Assembly (NCBI RefSeq): GCF_016793485.1
Contig: NZ_JAEULZ010000001.1
Location: 186,001 to 250,000, forward strand
From: Mesorhizobium sp.
Lineage (GTDB): Bacteria; Pseudomonadota; Alphaproteobacteria; Rhizobiales; Rhizobiaceae
Reading direction: 5' to 3'
Length of the DNA stretch: 64,000 nt
A model generated the notes under the pieces. It was not told where the DNA came from, did not search any database, and saw nothing but the letters and a program-made list of their open reading frames with translations. Positions 28,241-37,238 of the stretch are shown here, piece after piece. Position 1 is the first letter of the stretch. Each line of letters begins with the position of its first letter. The position numbers and the translations under genes were made by a program.

Positions 28241-28528
28241 TTACTCCGCGCCGCCGCCGCCGTGCTCGTCTGCGAACTCGATGCCTTGATTGACCTCTGA
28301 GATAGCCTGCTGAATCAGGTTCATGGCGTTGACGCGATGGCCGCCCTTGTTGGAACTGGCTTCGCGCAGCGAGGCGAGCGCATCGTAGAGAGATGACAGC
28401 GCACGCTCCATGTTGCCCTGATAGGCCTCGGCCGTCGTGGCGGAGAGCGTAACCGCCGAAGCGGCTGCAGCGCCTGCCGCGGCAAGGCGGATGAAATCGC
28501 GGCGGGAGGTTTCGGTCGTGTCGGTCAT
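28241..28528 (-). CDS. Small Tat-exported helical protein
   Basis: A 95-residue protein with a clear twin-arginine signal (SRRDFIRLAAAG, cleavage near AEAYQ). The mature part is about 60 residues, mostly amphipathic helix (MERALSSLYDALASLREA, then NLIQQAISEVNQGIEFA), with a Gly/His tail. Tat export of so small a protein suggests that it folds, or binds a cofactor or metal, before export. The function is unknown. It is upstream of the GCG_CRPN and LTXXQ genes on the same strand. Confidence 0.8.
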   Translation of the reverse strand: MTDTTETSRRDFIRLAAAGAAAASAVTLSATTAEAYQGNMERALSSLYDALASLREASSNKGGHRVNAMNLIQQAISEVNQGIEFADEHGGGGAE

Positions 28529-28571
28529 GTCAGGGGGTCCTTTCCTGTTTCAGGCTTGGGGGATCTAGGCA

Positions 28572-30038
28572 TCATCGAGCTGCACTTCTCAAGCGGTCGA
28601 GATAAGTCCTCACAGAATCCCAGTCGCCCGCGCGCGCCGACATCGCGAGGTAACCGTCTGGCCGGACCAACGCAATGTCATTTGCTGGTATCGCGGGTCT
28701 GATGGTTGAATTGACCAACGGATGGTTAAAGGGCGGTGGTTCGCTTGCGCGCAACGTGAAGAAAGGCGTGTCGCCCGAACCGTAGGGCATTTCGCTATCG
28801 ATCGGGGGCATGCGTGTACCGGGCTTCTGCCCTGATCCTCCATGCGAACCATTCAAGCTGCTGTCGGGATATCCGACCGAGATTTCTGTCATTTGCGCAG
28901 CGACGGCGTGCTGGACAAGCGGCAGGCCAAGAAACAGATGGGCGATGTGGTTGCGCATATCCTGCAGGATCGGGTTGCTGATCAGCGCCATTTTGGTGAG
29001 CTTGCCAGCCGACGCAATGACTTCAGCCCCGATCGCATGACGTTCGGGGCTGTAGCTGTCGAGCAGGGCCGGAGCGGCCATGCCCCGACCGGTGAGCGCC
29101 AGTTTCCAGGCGAGGTTGAACGCATCCTGCATGCCAGTGTTCATGCCCTGTCCTCCGGCGGGACTGTGCACATGCGCTGCGTCACCCGCAAGAAAGATGC
29201 GGCCGGAACGGTAGGTCTGGACCTGACGTTCGTTGATGCGGAAAGCCGAAAGCCATAGGGGTTCGTCAAGCTTGATGCTCGAGGGGCCGCGAGCGGTCAC
29301 CAGTGCCTGGAAATCCTCGGCAGTGGGTGGAATTGGCTTGTCGCCCTTCGACGGGCCGAGGCTGGCAACGATCCGGTATCGGTTCGCGGCCAGCGGGAAA
29401 TAGATGATCGGGCCATCCTTGTGCCAGTAGGTGGAGAGTTTGTCGGGGCCGAAGGGAGCGCCGGTGAGGTAGAAGTCTCCCAATCCCCAATCCGTGTCTA
29501 TCATGTCGCCGTCGAAGGAGAGGCCGAGGTTGTGCCTGATGGTGCTGTGTGCCCCGTCGCAGGCCACCGCCCAGTCAAAACCTTCGGTCTCGACGCGTCC
29601 GTCCGGGTAGGCGATCGTCGCGTCCACCCCCTTTTCGTCCTGCGTCACGCGCTTCAACTCGACACCGAATTCGCAGCGAATGCCGGCCGCCTCGACACGG
29701 CGCTGGAGAATGGCCTCGGTGTCGCACTGCGGCAGCATGAGGACGAACTTGTGCGGCGACTCTGCCGAGTTGAGCGGGATGCGGGCGATCTGCTTGTCGC
29801 CTGCATTAATTTCGGCGGCGGTAACCTTGACGCCGGCTTCCACCAGTTCGCGGCTTGCCCCGGCCCGATCGAGCAGTTCCAGCGTGCGCGGCCATATTGC
29901 AATGGCGCGGGAAGTCTGGGCGCGCCTCGTCGCCTTCTCGATGAGCCGTACCGGCACCTTGTAGCGCGCGAGTTCGAGAGCCATTGTCAGTCCGACCGGC
30001 CCCGCCCCGACCACAAGGACTGAAACTGCCATCTTCAT
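28572..30038 (-). CDS. FAD-dependent aromatic monooxygenase (PheA/TfdB type)
   Basis: A 488-residue flavoprotein hydroxylase. The N-terminal Rossmann motif is VLVVGAGPVGLTMALEL. The DG motif is in WAVACDGAHSTIR and the GD motif in IFLAGDAAHVHSPAGGQGMN. The last ~100 residues are shorter than the thioredoxin-like domain of true phenol hydroxylases. The enzyme would use NAD(P)H and oxygen to hydroxylate a ring-type substrate, which cannot be named. It is monocistronic as far as can be seen, so context gives no pathway. Confidence 0.87.
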   Translation of the reverse strand: MKMAVSVLVVGAGPVGLTMALELARYKVPVRLIEKATRRAQTSRAIAIWPRTLELLDRAGASRELVEAGVKVTAAEINAGDKQIARIPLNSAESPHKFVLMLPQCDTEAILQRRVEAAGIRCEFGVELKRVTQDEKGVDATIAYPDGRVETEGFDWAVACDGAHSTIRHNLGLSFDGDMIDTDWGLGDFYLTGAPFGPDKLSTYWHKDGPIIYFPLAANRYRIVASLGPSKGDKPIPPTAEDFQALVTARGPSSIKLDEPLWLSAFRINERQVQTYRSGRIFLAGDAAHVHSPAGGQGMNTGMQDAFNLAWKLALTGRGMAAPALLDSYSPERHAIGAEVIASAGKLTKMALISNPILQDMRNHIAHLFLGLPLVQHAVAAQMTEISVGYPDSSLNGSHGGSGQKPGTRMPPIDSEMPYGSGDTPFFTLRASEPPPFNHPLVNSTIRPAIPANDIALVRPDGYLAMSARAGDWDSVRTYLDRLRSAAR

Positions 30039-30113
30039 CTCCTGCGGGTTTTCGATCTCAAATCATATTGCGGATGGACAAAAATCCTGTGTGACATGCA
30101 GGGTGGGGCCGCA

Positions 30114-30788
30114 TCAGCTTCCTACCAGCCCCGCGATGTCAAACGCCAGAAGATCGCCGATCTTTTCGACCGTCACGTCCGGCTTCGCGTACTTGCCGGC
30201 GTTGGCGGGATCGTTGGCGTAGTGTCCCTGGCGTGGAAACACAGATACCAGCCTGTCGCCCCAGCTTTTCTTCATCGCGTCGAGGATGCGTTCCTTGTCG
30301 TCAAACATGAAGTAGCGCCTCGCCGGATATGCGCGCTCGACGACATCCAGCATCTCCTCCTTATGGATGAAAATCAGAACGCGGCCGTCGACGGCCTTCC
30401 AGATGCCGGAGCGGTTCACCTTGCGCGGCTGGAACACGACGTCGCCGTCCGACAGGATGACAGTCGGACCGAACGCCGAGAGTTTTTCGATTACCTCGAG
30501 CGCTCCTGGATAGACGCGATCGGCGAAGGGGTAGTCGATCAGGAAGCCCGAGACGCTGAGCAGCCGGTGCGCGGCAGCGCCATCGTCCTCGAAATCGGCT
30601 CGATAGCGCTGCAGAGCGCCAAGATAGTCGGCGTAACCTAGTTCGCTGCGGATATCCTCGAAGTGTTTCCAGTAGAGTTCGGCCGCTGTCCCGAACTGTA
30701 CGGTAAGGTGAGCCCTCAGGTCGTCGGTAACCCTGTCGTTGTCGAGCAGCGTGTTGTCGACATCCAGCAGAAAGACGACGTCATGCAT
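30114..30788 (-). CDS. HAD family hydrolase
   Basis: A 224-residue haloacid dehalogenase-like phosphohydrolase. Motif I is FLLDVDNTLLDND (nucleophile and acid Asp), motif II ILSDGD, a lysine lies in IFIHKEE, and motif III is FMFDDKERI. The helical cap is inserted after motif I. The start is taken as ATG at 30788, with GAGGT about 8 nt upstream; the open frame extends upstream but the extra N-terminus is basic and unlike the family. Substrate unknown. Confidence 0.85.
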   Translation of the reverse strand: MHDVVFLLDVDNTLLDNDRVTDDLRAHLTVQFGTAAELYWKHFEDIRSELGYADYLGALQRYRADFEDDGAAAHRLLSVSGFLIDYPFADRVYPGALEVIEKLSAFGPTVILSDGDVVFQPRKVNRSGIWKAVDGRVLIFIHKEEMLDVVERAYPARRYFMFDDKERILDAMKKSWGDRLVSVFPRQGHYANDPANAGKYAKPDVTVEKIGDLLAFDIAGLVGS

Positions 30789-30905
30789 GTGGCGACCTCG
30801 CGAAACGTTTCGGCGCAAGCTAGACCGTTTCGCAGTAGGATTGAAACAGCAGAATCTCTCTCTGGCCAGCCAAAACGGCAGGAGGGTCCATACCTGCAAA
30901 ATCCG

Positions 30906-31913
30906 CTATTGAACCGGCAGGCCGCGCCTCATCCATTCGCTAGGGGGCAGTTTGTCGCCGACGCTGAATGCAAACGAGACGACCTTCATGGCATCGGCGT
31001 CCACTTCACAGCGATATGTCAGACCGTACCATTCGCCGTTCTGCCGAAAGGCTGCGTCATTGGCGTTCAGGATGGTCCCAGTCCTTAACCTCTCCGTCGG
31101 CAGGAGATCGGGAGCGTAGGGAGGCCATGCGTTCAGCAGTTGTTCGCGCAGCTCCGTGACGCACAGTCGTCCCGCGCGGATGTCGCGCGGCATGTTGCGC
31201 ATCGCCGTGGTGGCAACCGGGTTGTTTGTGACCGAGCGCGAAAACAGTTTTTCGGCCCTTTGCAACGTCGGCTCCTGCTGCGGCTTTGCGGCGGGCGCCG
31301 GCTTGGCCGTGGGCGTCGGCGGATCCTCGACCAACGCCGCCAGTATGTCAGACTGTTCTGTCGTGAGAACGGGCGGCTCGGCGGCGCTCGCCTCCTGGGC
31401 TTCCTGCTCCGCGATTTGCGCCCGTTCGGCATCCGCAACCTGGTCGGCCTCTGCCTGTTGCGCGTCCCGCTCTGCTTCCGCTTCCTGCTCGGTTTCGCTG
31501 GCGCGCTCTGAATCTATGGCCTGTTCAACCGGAGTCGGCGTTTCGGCACCGTCCTCGGCGCTGTTGCCATCCAGTTGCTGGCGCGGGCCCCCGTCCTCTT
31601 CCCCGAACTGGAATACGGGGTTCATCACCGTTTCCTGCACGATCTGCTGCTGCGGCGTCTCGGTGCCGGGTGGCGGCTCTTTCGGCTGCTCCGGCTCTTG
31701 CGCGCTTTCGGCAGGGGGAGGTGGCGGCTCGGCCTTCTGTTCCTGCTCCGGCGGCGGCACAAGATCGACCTGGACTGCCTGTTCCTGCTCTGCTTGGAAC
31801 AATTTTACCGGCAATCCGAAAATCGCGACCACGAGGACGAGCAGGTGCACGCCGACGGAGGCGGACAGCGCCCACCTCGACTCCCGCGCCTGCGCCTGTT
31901 CGTCGTCCTTCAT
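30906..31913 (-). CDS. DUF930 domain protein with TonB-like membrane-anchored N-terminus
   Basis: A 335-residue envelope protein: a short cytoplasmic start, one transmembrane helix (LSASVGVHLLVLVVAIFGL), a long Pro/Glu/Gln-rich region (about residues 45-200) that could span the periplasm, and a C-terminal globular DUF930 domain of about 110 residues. That domain starts near MPRDIRAGRLCVTELREQLL and carries two Cys (RLCV, TYRCEV). The layout recalls TonB or TolA. DUF930 has no assigned function and is known mainly from Rhizobiales. Confidence 0.8.
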   Translation of the reverse strand: MKDDEQAQARESRWALSASVGVHLLVLVVAIFGLPVKLFQAEQEQAVQVDLVPPPEQEQKAEPPPPPAESAQEPEQPKEPPPGTETPQQQIVQETVMNPVFQFGEEDGGPRQQLDGNSAEDGAETPTPVEQAIDSERASETEQEAEAERDAQQAEADQVADAERAQIAEQEAQEASAAEPPVLTTEQSDILAALVEDPPTPTAKPAPAAKPQQEPTLQRAEKLFSRSVTNNPVATTAMRNMPRDIRAGRLCVTELREQLLNAWPPYAPDLLPTERLRTGTILNANDAAFRQNGEWYGLTYRCEVDADAMKVVSFAFSVGDKLPPSEWMRRGLPVQ

Positions 31914-31994
31914 GAGACGGATGTGGAATGAAACCGTGGCAGGATCAAGCTCTCAAGCCGCGGTCGCATCACGCCTGCGTGTCAGGGTGCGTCG

Positions 31995-33230
31995 TCAGTG
32001 ACCGCCCGAAAACACGAGAGTCTTTACCGGCAGCAGCAGCGCCTGGAGCCTGAGGATGATGGCGTGCACGACGCCGACCGCGTCAACGGCATGGAGGAAG
32101 AGCCAGCTTCCAAAGCCGATGTCGGGCGCCGAAAGCGCATCGTAGTTGTTGGTGTAGGCGTTCGCGATGCAATTGCTGCCGGGCGGAACCCCTTCAAAGC
32201 CGCCTTCGAACAGGGGCTCCATGTAGACCGTGATCGTTCCCTGCTTTGCGACCTGCTGCGCGTCGATCAACTGGTCGGAGGCGCGGACCTGTCCGGTCGC
32301 GATCAACTCCTGCACGTCGGTGACGACCATCGGGATGATGGTCATCGGCTTGGACACGCAAGTGACTTCCGCCAGCATGCCAACCTTCATCACCTGCGCC
32401 TCAAGCTGGTTGAAGCCTGCCACAAGACCTCGTTGGCCAGCTTCCGAAGGAACCAGCACGCCCGCAGGGCGCATCATCGGGTTCACCACATCGCCCTTGC
32501 GAAGCGTAAACTGCTCCACGATTCCGTCGATGCCGGCGCGAACCACCGTCTTGTCCAGATCAACCTGCGCTTCGGCGAGCCGGGCGTCGGCGCTGGCGCG
32601 CTGGGCAGGAAGCACCGAGGCGATCTGGGTCTGGATGATCTGCTTGTTGGCTATCGCTGCGGCTACGCCGGCCGAGCGGCCATCAACCACGTTCTGCAGC
32701 TTTTCGATTTCGCGCTGCGAGACCGTTCCGGCGTTACGTTTCTGCAGTTCGGTCTTGGTCGTCAGTTCGTCTAGCGCCTGCTGGTAGGCGCTTTGTGCCT
32801 CGCCGATCTGCGCATCGGAGACCACGAGTTGCGTCTTGGCCAGTTCGATTTCGGCGTCGATCTCAGCCAGCCGGCGGCGTGCAGTCTCCACGGTTGCCTG
32901 CTGTCCGGCGCTGTCCAGTTTGAATATCGGCTGGCCTGCCTTTACCCGGTCGTTCATGTTGACGAGCACCTCCTCCACCCGTCCGGAGCCTTCGGGCAGG
33001 ATCGGGATCGTCCGGTAGAGCGATACCGCGGCTGTGGTCGACGGGTGGAAATAGAGGATCATGGTCAGCAGCGCCACCGTAAGCGCTATACAGGCGGTGA
33101 TGCCATACCGAAGCTCGAACCAGACGGAGTAAAGCGTGATCTCCCGTCCAAGCCGCTTGCCCTGGGCGTATCGGCGATAGAGATAGTCCGGCAGGATGGT
33201 GACGACGGAACAAAGCAGAAGCTCGATCAT
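31995..33230 (-). CDS. HlyD/EmrA-like membrane fusion protein (YibH/YiaV type)
   Basis: A 411-residue membrane fusion protein with hydrophobic N-terminus and helix (YGITACIALTVALLTMIL), lipoyl halves (LPEGSGRVEEVLVNMNDRV and VRAGIDGIVEQFTLRKGDVV), a coiled coil between them, and a beta-barrel part. The C-terminal segment is also hydrophobic (WLFLHAVDAVGVVHAIIL). It overlaps the upstream small membrane gene by 4 nt (ATGA). No pump permease is adjacent. It resembles YibH/YiaV, which are paired with small membrane proteins in other bacteria. Confidence 0.82.
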   Translation of the reverse strand: MIELLLCSVVTILPDYLYRRYAQGKRLGREITLYSVWFELRYGITACIALTVALLTMILYFHPSTTAAVSLYRTIPILPEGSGRVEEVLVNMNDRVKAGQPIFKLDSAGQQATVETARRRLAEIDAEIELAKTQLVVSDAQIGEAQSAYQQALDELTTKTELQKRNAGTVSQREIEKLQNVVDGRSAGVAAAIANKQIIQTQIASVLPAQRASADARLAEAQVDLDKTVVRAGIDGIVEQFTLRKGDVVNPMMRPAGVLVPSEAGQRGLVAGFNQLEAQVMKVGMLAEVTCVSKPMTIIPMVVTDVQELIATGQVRASDQLIDAQQVAKQGTITVYMEPLFEGGFEGVPPGSNCIANAYTNNYDALSAPDIGFGSWLFLHAVDAVGVVHAIILRLQALLLPVKTLVFSGGH

Positions 33231-33715
33231 GCGCCGGCCTCCGCGCTGCGCAGGGGCAGGGTGGGTGCCGGGGCGGGCTCGCTCGCAGCCAGTTCAGCAA
33301 CGGGTTCACCAAGCGAGGCAGGCGCCGTGGTGACGGGCTCTTTCTGGGGTTCAACAGCGTTTGAGCGGCGTAGTCCCGCCATGCGCGCCAAGGCTTCGGC
33401 CATCGTCGCCAGGGGGCCATGAAGGTCGGGGATCGGCACGAGCGCAAGGATGAGAGCCGCGACCCATAGCATGTTGTTGTGAGTCAAAAGCGCCAAGAGG
33501 GCCAGAACAGCCACCACCTCGAACTGCACCTTGCTGGCGTTGCCGTGCGCCAGCTTTTCCGGCAGCGAATGAAGGCGGAAATAGACGCTGCCGAGCCCTA
33601 GGATCGCGACGATCAGGAAAATGGTGGCGCCAACGAACAGCACATCGGTCTCGCCGGGAGCAGTGATGAAGCCGGGAAGATGAAGCGGTGCCGCCGGATG
33701 CGTCGTTGTTGACAT
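33227..33715 (-). CDS. Small membrane protein paired with the HlyD-like gene
   Basis: A 162-residue protein with two or three hydrophobic segments (VLFVGATIFLIVAILGLG, VVAVLALLALLTHNNMLW and the following LILALVPI) and an Ala/Pro/Glu-rich soluble tail. Its stop overlaps the start of the HlyD-like gene, so the two are translated together. The pairing recalls YiaW/YiaV and YibI/YibH, but I do not recognise the family with certainty. Confidence 0.75.
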   Translation of the reverse strand: MSTTTHPAAPLHLPGFITAPGETDVLFVGATIFLIVAILGLGSVYFRLHSLPEKLAHGNASKVQFEVVAVLALLALLTHNNMLWVAALILALVPIPDLHGPLATMAEALARMAGLRRSNAVEPQKEPVTTAPASLGEPVAELAASEPAPAPTLPLRSAEAGA

Positions 33716-33918
33716 CGAAACGGTCCTCCTGTCCCTGGCAGGCGGGACGCCCCGAATATGAGCGCAAGCTTATCATTCGGAATGCGAGGCGGGAAGATGG
33801 AGGCGTCAACCCGCCGACTTGCGACTGTGGACGAAGGGCGGCAGCCCTCCCGTACTGCCCGACGGAGGACTAGAGTCCAAGCCACCAAGGTGAGGGAATC
33901 AGACGGGAGGGCACAGCG

Positions 33919-35133
33919 ATGCGCGTGTTGTTTGCCGGAACTCTTGTCGTCGCTGCCGCGATCGGCGGCAGCGCGCAAGCGGGCGATGCCTTCGACAATG
34001 ATGCGGCGCCGGACCCGTCACCTTGGCTGTTCGGCGACTGGAATGGCGAACGCACGCGCCTCAAGGACCGGGGCATCGATTTCCAGTTCGGCTATACGAG
34101 CGAGATCGCCTACAACACGTCCGGCGGGTCGCGCCGCGACGCCGCCTACGCGGACCAGTATGTCGCCGGTGTGACGCTCGATCTCGAAAAGCTGCTCGGC
34201 CTGCAAGCCGCGCAGTTCCAGGCGACCTTCACACAGCGCACCGGACGCAATCTTGTCGAAGATGCGGATCTCGGTACGTTTCAACTCGTTCAGGAGGTTT
34301 ATGGCCGCGGGCAGACGACGCGGCTGACGCAGTTCTGGTTCCACCAGCAATATCTCGACGGGCTTCTCGACTGGAAGATCGGTCGCATGGGCGTCGGCGA
34401 GGATTTTGCCTCCTTCGCCTGCGATTTCCAGAACCTCACTTTCTGCGGTTCCAACCCTGGCAACATCGTCGGCGACTACATCTACAACTGGCCGATCAGC
34501 CAGTGGGGCACGCGCCTGAAGGTGAACGTCGAGGGTTTCGGCTACGTGCAGGCAGGCGTCTACGACCTCAATCCGGCCTATCTCGGCGTCAGCAAGGCGC
34601 TGCTGCCGGTCTGGTTTTCCGATTCAACCGGTGCCCTTATCCCCGCCGAGGTCGGTTGGCTGCCCACGTTCAATGGTCTATCAGGCAGCTACAAGGTTGG
34701 CGGCTGGTACAATACTTCCGAGGCCGACGACGTGATCGACGGCACCCCGGGGCGGGGGCTGTATGGCGCCTATATCAACCTCGAGCAGAACCTGTCAGAG
34801 CGCCTTAAGCTCTTCCTCAATGCCGTGGTCGCCGACCGCAGGACGTCGACCATCGATGCCCAGGCAGCGCTTGGCGTGGTCTACACTGGTCTGTTCGATG
34901 CGCGGCCGCAGGACGATGTCGGTCTTGCGATAGGCACCACCCACATGAACGACCGCGTGTCGGATCAGGAGGGCATCGAGGGCTCCGAATATGCCGCGGA
35001 GGTCTACTACACCTGGCGCCCGACGCCTGCGCTGCAAGTCCGCCCGAACCTGCAATATGTCTACAGGCCGGGCGGAAACGACGCCAACGGCGACGTCTTC
35101 GTCCTCGGGCTGAAGACATCAGCCAATTTCTGA
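33919..35133 (+). CDS. OprB-family carbohydrate-selective porin
   Basis: A 404-residue outer-membrane protein with signal peptide (cleavage near AQAGD) and an OprB barrel. Typical landmarks are WLFGDWNGERTRLKDRGIDF, GLQAAQFQATFTQRTGRN, alternating beta strands, and the C-terminal strand PNLQYVYRPGG, ending in NF for barrel insertion. Such porins admit sugars or other small polyols. GGGAGG is 8 nt before the ATG. A small unknown gene follows 17 nt later. Confidence 0.9.
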   Translation: MRVLFAGTLVVAAAIGGSAQAGDAFDNDAAPDPSPWLFGDWNGERTRLKDRGIDFQFGYTSEIAYNTSGGSRRDAAYADQYVAGVTLDLEKLLGLQAAQFQATFTQRTGRNLVEDADLGTFQLVQEVYGRGQTTRLTQFWFHQQYLDGLLDWKIGRMGVGEDFASFACDFQNLTFCGSNPGNIVGDYIYNWPISQWGTRLKVNVEGFGYVQAGVYDLNPAYLGVSKALLPVWFSDSTGALIPAEVGWLPTFNGLSGSYKVGGWYNTSEADDVIDGTPGRGLYGAYINLEQNLSERLKLFLNAVVADRRTSTIDAQAALGVVYTGLFDARPQDDVGLAIGTTHMNDRVSDQEGIEGSEYAAEVYYTWRPTPALQVRPNLQYVYRPGGNDANGDVFVLGLKTSANF

Positions 35134-35150
35134 TCCTCGGAGACGCTGTC

Positions 35151-35414
35151 ATGGACCCACTCGGCGATATCCTCGATCCCGTCCGCAAGCAGGTGATCGA
35201 CCTGAAGGATGCGCTCGCGCATGCACGCTATCGTTATGACGGGCTGGACCTGATCCTGGAGCAGGTTTCGGACGGGAAGGTTCGCGGCGCTGCGCAGGAG
35301 ATATTTTCGCTCGCCGGCGACAAAATGGACGGCATCGACGGCATGCTCGACGCTCTCTACCGCGAGCTTTCAGACCTCGATCGCAAGCTGGAGGCGCTGG
35401 AGCGCAAGAGCTAG
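35151..35414 (+). CDS. Small helical hypothetical protein
   Basis: 87 residues, charged, predicted all-helical with heptad-like spacing (RKQVIDLKDALAHARYRYD, then LYRELSDLDRKLEALERKS). No signal peptide or membrane segment. It starts 17 nt after the porin stop on the same strand, so it may share its transcript. I do not recognise the family; the reading frame has the codon pattern of its neighbours, which supports a real gene. Confidence 0.6.
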   Translation: MDPLGDILDPVRKQVIDLKDALAHARYRYDGLDLILEQVSDGKVRGAAQEIFSLAGDKMDGIDGMLDALYRELSDLDRKLEALERKS

Positions 35415-35432
35415 GCGTTCAGGGTCGAGTTG

Positions 35433-35921
35433 TCAGGGCGGGTCCATCTGGATGACGTCGCCCGACTGCGTCACCGTGCAGTGCGAGGTGTTGCCGAGCG
35501 TCTTCATGGTCAGCACCCAGTTCTCTCCCGTATGCCGCTTGTTCGTGACGATGCTTGTGCCGGTTTCTTCCTGTTGAAGTTGGTCCGCGGCGTTCATGCA
35601 GGCGTCCATTGCCGCCTGCGAAGGTTCGCGCGGCGCTGCTTCTTCGCTTTCGCCGAAGGCATCGATGCCGCAATCGGCCGCCGAAACGATGTCGATCGTC
35701 TTGTAACGCCCCTGCGAGACGTGGACCTTTGCGCACACACCCGTCTTCTGGTTCCACCAGATGTTGTTGCCGGCGGCATCGACATAGCCGCGCGCCTGCA
35801 TCTGGCTTTCCGCGCCGGGTGCACGGGCACCCAGCAAATCCACGATTTCGTCCGGGGGATCGGCGAGCGCCGGCGCGGCGATCAGCGCAAAACAAGCGGC
35901 AAGGACAGTTTTCCTCATCAT
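35433..35921 (-). CDS. Secreted hypothetical protein
   Basis: A 162-residue protein with a cleavable signal peptide (VLAACFALIAAPALA). The mature protein has four cysteines, probably two disulfides (GVCAKV, AADCGI, DACMNA, SHCTVT). No known domain recognised. It converges with the small helical gene 18 nt away. Confidence 0.7.
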   Translation of the reverse strand: MMRKTVLAACFALIAAPALADPPDEIVDLLGARAPGAESQMQARGYVDAAGNNIWWNQKTGVCAKVHVSQGRYKTIDIVSAADCGIDAFGESEEAAPREPSQAAMDACMNAADQLQQEETGTSIVTNKRHTGENWVLTMKTLGNTSHCTVTQSGDVIQMDPP

Positions 35922-36113
35922 TGTCGGGTCCCGATCATTCGGATGTCTGAGCCGTCCTTTTAACGGTCAATGCCCGCCACATCTACCCGGCCATTCTCCC
36001 GCGAAGAAGGCAAGCCGGAGGGCCTTCCTGCCTGCAACGATTTAGAATGTGGCTCAGCAATCTTGCGCCACAATCGCGGGCAATCGTCCGGCCCGGGCAT
36101 GGGAGCGGATATC

Positions 36114-37076
36114 ATGGGCAGGCTGAGCGGGATCGTCCTGCTTGCGGGCATTGCGGGAGCGATACTTGCAGCGCCAGTGCGCGCCGAGGACGTGCGGGCA
36201 ATCGCCCTGGGCGACATCACCTTCAACTACAGCGCAGCCTCGTGGCGCATCGAACGCGGCAGTGACGGACTGGTGGCAGTCTGCGTCCAGGAGGATTGCA
36301 GTGGCGCAACGCTCGACATCAACCAAATCGACGGCGAGGACGGTTGCACCAAGGACGCAATGACCGCGGAAGCGCGGCGTCTGTTCCCAGGGGCGCAACG
36401 CGCCTATGCAAATATCGTCCGTGCGGGGCGCTTCGCCCTGGTGCTGGCCGAGAGCCACGACGGACCCGACCTGTCATCGCCGCAATATGCGCATGCCTGC
36501 CTCGCCTGGCAGGGCCACGAATACCGTTTCGTCATGCGGCCGGAAACGATCGGTACGCAATCCTGGATCGGCGGGGCGCTGCACTATCTCGTCAGCCGGG
36601 CCACAGCGCCGGAAGCGCCTGTCGAGCAGCTTCGCATTGGTGACGTGACATTCGGTCTTTCGACCGAAATCTGGAAAATCGCCGATGTCGACCAGAATCC
36701 GGATTCGCGCGACACCGCCTTGCTGACCTGCCGCATGCCGAGTTGCGATGAGCCAAACCTGATGGCTGCTCTGTCGGTCGTTCCGGCGGATACGCCCTGT
36801 CCATCGCCACTGACGACCAATGAGTTTGCCTATGGAGGCGAAGCCAGGCATGGCGAGGTGCCGAAGGAAGCGCCCGACGGCCTCAGCTTTACCACGACCG
36901 AGATTTGGCTCGGTTGCCGCAATTTCGTGCCGCCGCGCTTCTCGGCTTGCGGGATTCACGACGGGCGCGCCTATCACTTGGCCACGACCGGTGGACAAAG
37001 CTGCCGATCCTCGATCTGGTCTGTTCCCGAGAACTTGCTGATAGACCTGCTGAAAAGCGCGCGGGTGGTGAAATAG
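36114..37076 (+). CDS. Secreted hypothetical protein with internal duplication
   Basis: 320 residues from the ATG at 36114, which has GGAG about 8 nt upstream; the frame is open further upstream but that part does not look like protein. The signal peptide ends near VRAED. Two related halves are visible: IALGDITFNYSAASWRIERG with CVQEDCSG, and LRIGDVTFGLSTEIWKIADV with CRMPSCDE. This suggests a duplicated domain with conserved cysteines. No family recognised. Confidence 0.7.
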   Translation: MGRLSGIVLLAGIAGAILAAPVRAEDVRAIALGDITFNYSAASWRIERGSDGLVAVCVQEDCSGATLDINQIDGEDGCTKDAMTAEARRLFPGAQRAYANIVRAGRFALVLAESHDGPDLSSPQYAHACLAWQGHEYRFVMRPETIGTQSWIGGALHYLVSRATAPEAPVEQLRIGDVTFGLSTEIWKIADVDQNPDSRDTALLTCRMPSCDEPNLMAALSVVPADTPCPSPLTTNEFAYGGEARHGEVPKEAPDGLSFTTTEIWLGCRNFVPPRFSACGIHDGRAYHLATTGGQSCRSSIWSVPENLLIDLLKSARVVK

Positions 37077-37238
37077 ATCGATCCCTGCTTTGCGGGAGCA
37101 GCAGAGCAGGACCACTTGTGCAGTGTGGGCAGTGCGGCCTAGACAAGCATGATCGGCGCGGCATCCCACGGTATTTCAGGTGCTATCGATTTTTTTGCCG
37201 ATACACGCAGGCGCCGCGCGCGCTAGAGGATATCAAGC

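Noticed and set aside
37077-37238. Hairpin-like TATCG/CGATA around a T run and a possible tRNA in the gap before the aldo/keto reductase
   Set aside because: The stem is only 5 bp with the T run in the loop, and no cloverleaf can be formed.
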